Below, piece by piece: positions 1-4,562 of a stretch of 12,256 bases of DNA. The position numbers and the translations under genes were made by a program. The notes under the pieces are model-generated. The model did no database searches, was not told the origin of the DNA, and saw nothing but the letters and a program-made list of their open reading frames with translations. Source of the DNA: an uncultured Bacteroidales bacterium (GTDB lineage Bacteria; Bacteroidota; Bacteroidia; Bacteroidales; Paludibacteraceae); assembly GCA_937892015.1 (NCBI GenBank), contig CALAUY010000149.1, positions 1 to 12,256 of the forward strand, given 5' to 3'. How positions within the stretch are numbered: position 1 is the first letter of the stretch; every line of letters starts with the position of its first letter.

Positions 1-358
1 CGCGCGACGACACCTGCGTTATCTCCACCGGAGCATGCCCGAGGGCTATAATCTCCAGGTGCCGGGCTGCGGCTCGGCTCAGGTCGATGGTGAACGTGCG
101 CGAGTAGGGACCTCGGTCGGTCACCTGCACCACTACGGCCCGTCCGTTCTTGGGATTCGCCACGCGCAGCCACGTCCCCAGCGGATAGCGCCGATGGGCG
201 CAGGTGAACGAGTCGCGGTTGTATGGTTGGCCGTTGGCCATGCGGCGTCCGTGAAATTTATCATGATAGTACGAGGCCACACCTCGCTCGGCACGCAACT
301 GAATGCCCATGCCGAAAATCAATATGATGACAAGCTCTGTGCCGCCGATGCCTAGCAT
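1..358 (-). CDS. RlpA-like double-psi beta-barrel protein (partial, C-terminus off the left edge)
   Basis: The minus strand from an ATG at 358 reads 119 codons without a stop to the window edge. Residues 8-20 are hydrophobic and look like a short signal peptide or anchor. From residue 27 comes the RlpA/DPBB pattern: GVASYY, KFHGRRMANG, TCAHR..PLGT (residues 52-62), VTDRGPY (79-85, Asp81) and IDLSRAAA (91-98, Asp92). RlpA proteins of Proteobacteria are lytic transglycosylases acting on denuded peptidoglycan; by homology this one is probably an exported cell-wall protein, but activity is inferred. No SPOR domain is visible, and the barrel is nearly complete at the edge, so the protein may be a short single-domain form. 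The start is the first ATG after an in-frame TAA (368-370) and has AAGGAA 8 nt upstream. Reading is divergent from the LysR/ackA fragments. Confidence 0.85.
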   Translation of the reverse strand, partial: MLGIGGTELVIILIFGMGIQLRAERGVASYYHDKFHGRRMANGQPYNRDSFTCAHRRYPLGTWLRVANPKNGRAVVVQVTDRGPYSRTFTIDLSRAAARHLEIIALGHAPVEITQVSSR

Positions 359-552
359 GCAAATTCCTTACCTGTAGTGCACGTATGCAAGTTGTTAACT
401 TTACCACAGGAGCGTCCGCAATTGATACTGCAAGCGCAGGCCGGGAAATCTCGTCCTAGCCGTGTCCGAATGCAGGTCAGCGCCGGGGTGCACGCGAACG
501 AGGCCTTGTCCGCGTCGTCTGTCCTTGCGCCTGCAGGCGGCGACGAGACAAA

Positions 553-582
553 TCTTGCGGCTGGCTGTCTTGCGGCTGGCTG
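553..582. repeat. Perfect 2 x 15 bp tandem duplication
   Basis: The unit TCTTGCGGCTGGCTG occurs at 553-567 and again at 568-582 with no mismatch, followed by TCT, the start of a third copy. It is flanked by inverted arms GAGACA (545-550) and TGTCTC (581-586), the second arm overlapping the end of the repeat. The length is a multiple of three, but no credible coding sequence covers it. It lies upstream of the candidate LysR-gene promoter and could be a replication-slippage product or a duplicated regulator site; the role is unknown. Confidence 0.8.
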
Positions 583-596
583 TCTCACGGACGCGC

Positions 597-626
597 TTGC
601 GCGTGCGAGTGGGGATGCGTTATAAC
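597..626 (+). promoter_or_regulatory. Candidate sigma70-type promoter for the LysR-type start
   Basis: TTGCGC (597-602) and TATAAC (621-626) are separated by 18 nt, resembling the -35/-10 elements of ordinary sigma70 promoters. Transcription would start near 633 and give a leader of about 40 nt to the GTG at 673. A strong Shine-Dalgarno, GAGGTGG (662-668), lies 4 nt before that GTG. An imperfect palindrome, ACGCGCTTGCGCGT (591-604), overlaps the -35 box and could be an operator. This is not the Bacteroidetes promoter type (TTTG/TAnnTTTG) seen at the HU gene, so if it is real it points to DNA from another lineage. Confidence 0.4.
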
Positions 627-672
627 TGGAAGATGCCCTGTACGGCTTTTCGTCTGCACATGAGGTGGAATC

Positions 673-723
673 GTGAACATCGATTATCTGAAGGAATTCC
701 TCGTCCTTGCAGAGACCTTGTCC
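673..723 (+). pseudogene. N-terminal remnant of a LysR-type transcriptional regulator
   Basis: From a GTG at 673 the first 17 codons read MNIDYLKEFLVLAETLS. This matches the opening helix of LysR-family winged helix-turn-helix domains, which usually begin M(N/D)xxxLxxFxxLAExxSF and continue into a KAAxxLxxSQ helix-turn-helix. Here the match stops at codon 17 and the frame runs on as unrelated sequence to a stop at 979-981, because the DNA switches to acetate kinase in another frame at about 720. The rest of a normal protein of about 300 residues is missing, so no regulator can be made. The start is well supported by GAGGTGG at 662-668. The family call rests on 17 residues and is therefore moderate. 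Confidence 0.55.
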
Positions 724-1469
724 ACCAAACAATGCCCGCTTATTCCTACATGTACGCTCTGCCTTACGAGGTGTACGAGCAGTTCGGCGTTCGTCGGTAC
801 GGTTTCCACGGAACAAGTCACAGATATGTCAGCGCACGGGCCTGTGAGTTCCTCGGTGTGGACTACACCAAGCAACGTATCATCACTTGCCATATCGGCA
901 ATGGCGGCTCACTCGCCGCAGTCAAAGACGGCAAGTGCATGGACACCTCCATGGGCCTTACGCCTCTCGAGGGCATCATGATGGGCACTCGCTCCGGCGA
1001 TATCGACGGCGGGGCTGTGGCTTTCCTACAGAAAAAACTCGCACTCGACGCGGACGGCATCTCTAACCTCCTCAACAAGAAATCCGGTGTGGCCGGTGTT
1101 TCCGGTGTAGGCAGCGACATGCGCGACCTCGAGAAAGCATGCAACGAGGGCAACCAACGGGCCATCCTCGCACAACAGATGTACAACTACAAAATCAAGA
1201 AATATATAGGCGCTTACGCTGCTGCCATGGGAGGAGTCGATATCATCGTCTTCACTGCCGGTGTAGGCGAGAACCAAACATCCATGCGCGAAGAAACCTG
1301 CAAGGGACTCGAGTTTATGGGCATCAAAATCGATGCGGCCAAGAACGCCACCATACACGGCAAAGAGGCAGTCATCTCTACCCCGGACTCCAAAGTGACG
1401 GTCGTTGTCATCCCTACCGACGAGGAACTGATGATTGCTTCCGACACCATGGCCCTCGTGCAGAAATAA
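721..1469 (+). pseudogene. ackA: Acetate kinase, C-terminal fragment (5' part missing)
   Basis: From about 721 the frame encodes roughly 249 residues of acetate kinase (acetate + ATP to acetyl phosphate + ADP; Pta-AckA pathway, cytoplasm). It begins inside the conserved FDTAFHQTMP segment, with only HQTMP recognisable. Conserved parts follow: YGFHGTSHRYV with the two His of M. thermophila positions 180 and 184, CHIGNGGS (His208), GTRSGDID (Arg241), FTAGVGENQ and PTDEE (Glu384). The end is normal, with a TAA at 1467-1469. About 150 N-terminal residues are absent, including the equivalents of Asn7, Arg91, His123 and Asp148, so this cannot be an active enzyme. The open frame extends back to an ATG at 462, but residues before the junction do not resemble AckA. 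Translation could start at ATG 732 at best. No pta is seen. The gene converges on the nuclease-like gene, 12 nt away. Confidence 0.9.
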
Positions 1470-1481
1470 CCTCATCCGACA

Positions 1482-2588
1482 CTACCAATACAACGTGGCA
1501 CGGACAGGATAATGGTCAGAATACATGAGCTTGTCCACACGAAAAGAGTCCGCTCGCAACTTCGGATCTGTGAGGATATAATCAATCCGAACGCCGAAGA
1601 GCGAACGGACATAGGTATGACCCGTTCCAAGCACTGACGACGTCAGAAAAGCGTCACGCAACCCGCGCGACAGTTGTCGGTACGCGTACGACGCGGGCAC
1701 GTCATTGAAATCACCGCATACGATAACGGGATAAGGCGAGGACTCGATAAGCGGACGAATAGTCTCCACTTGGTCCTTACGCGCAGCGAAAGCGCTGAAC
1801 AACTTCGACGACACACGTGTGTTATTCGGCGACGTACGCAGCGCATGCAGTGTGTAATCTTTCGGGTTCTTGGAGAGCAACGAATCTATCTCCGATGGCT
1901 TCAAGGAGTTGCTCTGCAAGTGATTGTTGAAGAGCCTGAACGTGTCACCCCTAACCACCACGTCACAGAAATTGGCACCATTGCCGCTGGCATGGATAGG
2001 AATAGACGTTTTGTGGATGAGCGGATACTTGCTATATACTGCCAACCCGTACTGCAACCGCTGATTATGGACCGCGAAATCGAAATACGTGTAAGGATAA
2101 ACGTCCTCCAACATACTCTTCACCCGTTGAAAAGTGGGGTACTTGCCGTCTTTATACACCGCATACTCTTGCATACACACAATATCGGCATCCGAGTCGT
2201 GGATATAGCGCAACAACTCATTACGCTCTACTGGCGTGTTGTTCTGTAGCAGATGGGTGTTGTATGTCAGTACACGCAACTCATGAGCCGCCTCGTCCTT
2301 CTCTGTTTTCTGAGGAAAAGCAAACGTGGACCGCAGCGGCATCCAAGCTACCCCTATGGCCAGCAACGAAACCAGACTCCACGACTTGCGATGCGTAAAA
2401 AGCCAACTGACACCAAAAAAGACGTTGGCAAAAACCAGCCACTCAAATCCGATGGCCAGCAACGCCGGAACACGCAGCGTCGTTGGCGGCACAACACAAG
2501 CTAATGCCGCTGCTAATAGCAGCAACACCACGACCAGATTGCACGCCATCCAGACGCTGTGACCGATAAAATGAAAAACTCTGTTCAC
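1482..2588 (-). CDS. Membrane-anchored endonuclease/exonuclease/phosphatase family protein
   Basis: A 368-residue protein. Residues 10-85 contain three hydrophobic segments (about 12-32, 40-62 and 70-85). An endonuclease/exonuclease/phosphatase fold fills about 103-368. The metal and catalytic signature is complete: Asn110 (TYNTH), Glu141 (MQEY), His223 (NNHLQS), Asp293 and Asn295 (GDFND), Asp336 (RIDYIL) and Asp358-His359 (SDHYP). Such proteins are Mg2+-dependent phosphodiesterases, and the fold covers DNases, sphingomyelinases and inositol phosphatases. The substrate here cannot be told from sequence; with this topology the catalytic domain is probably periplasmic. The start chosen is GTG at 2588, 2 nt after the rhomboid stop; it gives a complete first membrane segment. 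An ATG at residue 14 is the alternative. Co-transcription with the rhomboid gene is likely. Confidence 0.85.
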   Translation of the reverse strand: MNRVFHFIGHSVWMACNLVVVLLLLAAALACVVPPTTLRVPALLAIGFEWLVFANVFFGVSWLFTHRKSWSLVSLLAIGVAWMPLRSTFAFPQKTEKDEAAHELRVLTYNTHLLQNNTPVERNELLRYIHDSDADIVCMQEYAVYKDGKYPTFQRVKSMLEDVYPYTYFDFAVHNQRLQYGLAVYSKYPLIHKTSIPIHASGNGANFCDVVVRGDTFRLFNNHLQSNSLKPSEIDSLLSKNPKDYTLHALRTSPNNTRVSSKLFSAFAARKDQVETIRPLIESSPYPVIVCGDFNDVPASYAYRQLSRGLRDAFLTSSVLGTGHTYVRSLFGVRIDYILTDPKLRADSFRVDKLMYSDHYPVRATLYW

Positions 2589-2590
2589 GT

Positions 2591-3322
2591 TCAGTCGTCG
2601 TTCACGGGTGCTTGGTAATGATACCGTCTGTACGGCTCGTCATCATCATCGTCATCATCATCACGATGTCTGCGGAGCGGTCGATGAGGACCTTTCATCC
2701 AATACAACAGCAGCAACCAACCAAACAACATGCCGCCCAGATGCGCGAAATGCGCCACATTGTCACCCGTCGCACCATAAATGCCCGCAAACAGCTCAAA
2801 AAGGGCGTACAATGCCACAAACCAACGAGAGGGAATAGGTATAGGGATGAACAGCAAAAACATCTTCACCTCCGGGAAAAGCCAACCAAATGCGAACAAA
2901 ATGCCGAAAACGGCACCCGACGCACCAATGGTGACACTCATCCCGCTGCCGAGAGTGAACATCCACACCAACTCCTGAACAAGAGCTGCACCCACGCCAC
3001 ACACCATGTAATACGTGAGGAACTTCTTCGAGCCCCATTGACGCTCTATTGCTACCCCGAACATCCACACGGCGAACATGTTGCAGAAAAAATGCCAAAA
3101 ATTGGCGTGAAGAAACATGTACGTGAATGGTTGCCACAGATGGAACGACCACGAACCGCGAAAAGCCGAACAACCCCAGTTGAAGAGTCCTAACCATGCC
3201 GTCAAGTCCGTTCCGAAACGCTGCGCAAGAGCATTAAATGCCCACACAACTAAGTTAATCAAAAGCAGATTTTTTGTTACCGGTGGCATCTGCGACCACG
3301 AATTGTTGTTTATCAGTGCCAT
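2591..3322 (-). CDS. Rhomboid family intramembrane serine protease with poly-Asp tail
   Basis: A 243-residue polytopic protein. The rhomboid core is clear: HANFWHFFCN (His77 and Asn81 of the HxxxN motif in the second helix), GASGA with the nucleophile Ser135, and AHLGGMLFG with the catalytic His194. The Ser-His dyad and the oxyanion Asn are thus all present, so an active protease in the inner membrane is expected, cleaving within or beside transmembrane helices; substrates are unknown. The C-terminus (from about 208) is soluble: a basic patch (RPLRRHR), eight consecutive Asp (221-228), then a Tyr/Arg-rich end. It is probably the first gene of a two-gene unit with the downstream nuclease-like gene. 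The ATG at 3322 starts just before a typical N-terminus and leaves an AT-rich promoter region upstream. Confidence 0.92.
   Translation of the reverse strand: MALINNNSWSQMPPVTKNLLLINLVVWAFNALAQRFGTDLTAWLGLFNWGCSAFRGSWSFHLWQPFTYMFLHANFWHFFCNMFAVWMFGVAIERQWGSKKFLTYYMVCGVGAALVQELVWMFTLGSGMSVTIGASGAVFGILFAFGWLFPEVKMFLLFIPIPIPSRWFVALYALFELFAGIYGATGDNVAHFAHLGGMLFGWLLLLYWMKGPHRPLRRHRDDDDDDDDEPYRRYHYQAPVNDD
2639..2662 (-). repeat. GAT/GAC trinucleotide repeat encoding eight Asp
   Basis: On the minus strand this is two 12-bp units of GAT-GAT-GAT-GAC in direct succession. It encodes Asp221-Asp228 in the cytoplasm- or periplasm-facing tail of the rhomboid protein. Triplet repeats of this kind can change in number by slippage without breaking the frame, so the length of the acidic run may vary between strains. 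Confidence 0.85.
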
Positions 3323-3352
3323 TGCTTACTTTAGTTACAATTTGGTACACAT

Positions 3353-3384
3353 TTTATCTACAAAATCTTTACAAAATGCACAAA
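3353..3384 (-). promoter_or_regulatory. Possible promoter of the rhomboid gene
   Basis: Reading the minus strand, TTTG (3384-3381) is followed after 20 nt by TAGATAAA (3360-3353). The spacing suits the Bacteroidetes primary sigma factor, but the second box keeps only the TA and one T of TAnnTTTG. Transcription would begin about 20-25 nt before the ATG at 3322. The region is AT-rich with several TTTG runs, so chance matches are likely. Confidence 0.3.
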
Positions 3385-3429
3385 AAACGACAAAAATGAC
3401 ATAAAAAAGTGATTTTTTTGCCAAAAAAG

Positions 3430-3460
3430 TTTGTCAATTCAAAAAATACTATTATCTTTG
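3430..3460 (+). promoter_or_regulatory. Bacteroidetes-type promoter of the HU gene
   Basis: TTTG (3430-3433), a 19-nt spacer and TATCTTTG (3453-3460) match the Bacteroidetes -33/-7 consensus (TTTG, 19-21 nt, TAnnTTTG) exactly. Transcription would start near 3465, giving a leader of about 75 nt. Such an ideal promoter fits an abundant nucleoid protein. Confidence 0.85.
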
Positions 3461-3508
3461 CAGTCAAAATCGGAAGGAATGGGCAAAAAACACCCGTTTT
3501 CCTAAAGA

Positions 3509-3522
3509 TAATAACGTTATTA
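3509..3522. promoter_or_regulatory. 14-bp perfect palindrome in the HU leader
   Basis: TAATAACGTTATTA is self-complementary over its full length and lies about 20 nt before the HU start codon, downstream of the promoter. It could be a repressor site, a small RNA hairpin near the ribosome-binding region, or simply AT-rich leader. A weaker hairpin (about 3478-3483 with 3493-3498) precedes it. Confidence 0.3.
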
Positions 3523-3541
3523 ACTAATAAATTTTTAAATT

Positions 3542-3811
3542 ATGAACAAGTCTGAACTCGTTGCTGCCGTTGCTGCTAAAGCCGGTATCTCTAAAGTTGC
3601 TGCTGCCGACGCTATCGCTGCCGGCGTTGCTGCTGTCAAGGAAGCTCTCGCTAATGGCGAAAGTGTACAGCTCATTGGTTTTGGTACTTTCTCTGTAAAA
3701 GAGAACCCCGCTCACGAAGGTGTTAATCCTTCCAATGGCCAGAAAATCCACATCGCAGCTAAGAAAGTTGCTAAATTCAAAGCAGGTGCTGCTCTGAACG
3801 CTGCCCTCTAA
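3542..3811 (+). CDS. HU-family DNA-binding protein
   Basis: An 89-residue protein, the usual HU/IHF length. It begins MNKSELVAAVAAKAG, has the family core LIGFGTF (44-50), the arm with a conserved Asn-Pro (62-63), and the closing AAKKVAKFKAGAAL. HU dimers bend and compact DNA in the nucleoid. About a quarter of residues are alanine. The arm is unusual: the positions equal to E. coli HU Arg55, Arg58 and Arg61 are Asn, His and Val, while the intercalating Pro63 is kept. The ATG at 3542 sits in an AT-rich leader without a clear Shine-Dalgarno, as is common in Bacteroidetes. The gene has its own strong promoter and a terminator, so it is monocistronic. Abundant GCT/GCC alanine codons fit high expression. 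Confidence 0.93.
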   Translation: MNKSELVAAVAAKAGISKVAAADAIAAGVAAVKEALANGESVQLIGFGTFSVKENPAHEGVNPSNGQKIHIAAKKVAKFKAGAALNAAL

Positions 3812-3838
3812 TATAGTTGGCAGTTGATAACGCAAACG

Positions 3839-3866
3839 AGCCCGGCTCTTCCGAGTCGGGCTTTTT
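3839..3866 (+). terminator. Rho-independent terminator after HU
   Basis: AGCCCGGCTC (3839-3848) pairs with GAGTCGGGCT (3853-3862) over 10 bp with one G-U wobble and a TTCC loop, followed directly by a T run (3862-3866). It ends HU transcription 28 nt after the stop. The opposing membrane-protein gene stops at 3870, so the hairpin may also help end that transcript, although the minus-strand T run is weak. Confidence 0.9.
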
Positions 3867-3869
3867 GCG

Positions 3870-4556
3870 CTATTTATACGGATTCTTACGCCCTTTCCAC
3901 TTACGACGACTCGTCTGCTTACGTCTTCCCGAGATACGAATACGCGGAAAACCGTATGCATACACGTACAGCACTGCCAAAAACAGCGACAGACCGATGA
4001 ACACGCTTAAGAGACTCACGCCTGCCAAACTCGGGAACAATGTCGAGAGCAACGACAGGACAAAGAACGGAACCGACACAATCAGATAAGTCTGAATACG
4101 GGCGTTTGCTCTTGTATAATGCGTCAGATGAGCAATAAGTGCCCAAAAGCCTACCACAGCTGACACGGCTACCGACAACCACACATAAAGCGGCACGTCA
4201 CCCATACGATAGATGGGTACACGATGAAAAGCACCCGTCATACGCTCACTGACAAACAGCACAACGCCGCTGTCCGGCACCACGAGCCACACGACCACTG
4301 CATAAAAAGCCACGAGCAGTATGGCGCACAAAGAGGCCAGATAAACACGTAATCCGTCCGACCACAGCACCGTGAAAGACCACCATAGTACAGGAAAGAA
4401 CACCAACGCATCCGGCACAAGGCAACCGGCCACTGACAACAGAACGCCGCAGAGAAAACTCTCCTCCACAACGTCTTGTCGCCTAAACGTCTTCAGCAGA
4501 AACCCCACAGCGCCTCCTACTAACAGCAACTCTATCGCCTGTACTAAGATTTCCAT
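3870..4556 (-). CDS. Polytopic membrane protein of unknown function
   Basis: A 228-residue hydrophobic protein that I do not recognise. About six or seven membrane segments can be seen: roughly 5-22, 34-50, 51-66, 72-93, 123-145, 156-177 and 180-202. It ends with a strongly basic tail (about 205-228, more than ten Arg/Lys), which should stay in the cytoplasm by the positive-inside rule. No catalytic motif is visible. It starts at ATG 4556, 6 nt after the stop of the M3 peptidase gene, so it is probably the last gene of that operon. It may be one of the small uncharacterised membrane families common in Bacteroidetes; function is unknown. Confidence 0.7.
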   Translation of the reverse strand: MEILVQAIELLLVGGAVGFLLKTFRRQDVVEESFLCGVLLSVAGCLVPDALVFFPVLWWSFTVLWSDGLRVYLASLCAILLVAFYAVVVWLVVPDSGVVLFVSERMTGAFHRVPIYRMGDVPLYVWLSVAVSAVVGFWALIAHLTHYTRANARIQTYLIVSVPFFVLSLLSTLFPSLAGVSLLSVFIGLSLFLAVLYVYAYGFPRIRISGRRKQTSRRKWKGRKNPYK

Positions 4557-4562
4557 TGCAAG

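Larger units (their letters stand above)
359..672. other. GC-rich intergenic segment with repeats, no supported gene
   Basis: This stretch separates the RlpA-like gene (minus) from a LysR-type start (plus). Open frames cross it on both strands, but none looks like a known protein, and the apparent peptides come from GC-rich repeat sequence. It holds a perfect 12-bp palindrome, CGCCTGCAGGCG, at 528-539, a perfect 15-bp tandem duplication (553-582), GAGACA/TGTCTC arms around that duplication (545-550 and 581-586), and ACGCGC-TT-GCGCGT at 591-604, which overlaps a candidate -35 box. Roughly the first 50 nt next to the RlpA-like gene are more AT-rich and probably carry its promoter, but I could not identify a clear TAnnTTTG box there. 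Composition and promoter style differ from the rest of the window, which suggests a different origin. Confidence 0.6.

Noticed and set aside
352..816. 154-residue minus-strand open frame across the spacer and ackA start
   Set aside because: It overlaps the LysR and AckA fragments, has no start-site signal, and its composition (Arg/Ala/Cys-rich) is that of a shadow frame in GC-rich DNA.
462..1469. One continuous 335-residue frame suggesting an acetate kinase with a novel N-terminus
   Set aside because: Residues before about 720 are low-complexity, Arg-rich translation of GC-rich repeat DNA with no AckA resemblance. A better start (GTG 673) with a LysR match lies in another frame, so the extension is accidental.
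1674..2249. 191-residue plus-strand open frame inside the nuclease-like gene
   Set aside because: It is antisense to a gene with a full set of catalytic motifs, and its own product shows no recognisable motif, so it is a shadow.
2608..3193. Plus-strand frames with His-rich runs opposite the rhomboid gene
   Set aside because: The His run is the antisense reading of the GAT repeat, and the rhomboid frame has all its catalytic residues.
3353..3420. A-rich and T-rich runs as a possible terminator or origin element between the rhomboid and HU genes
   Set aside because: No stable hairpin is seen, and both flanking genes start here, so the region is better explained as a divergent promoter region.
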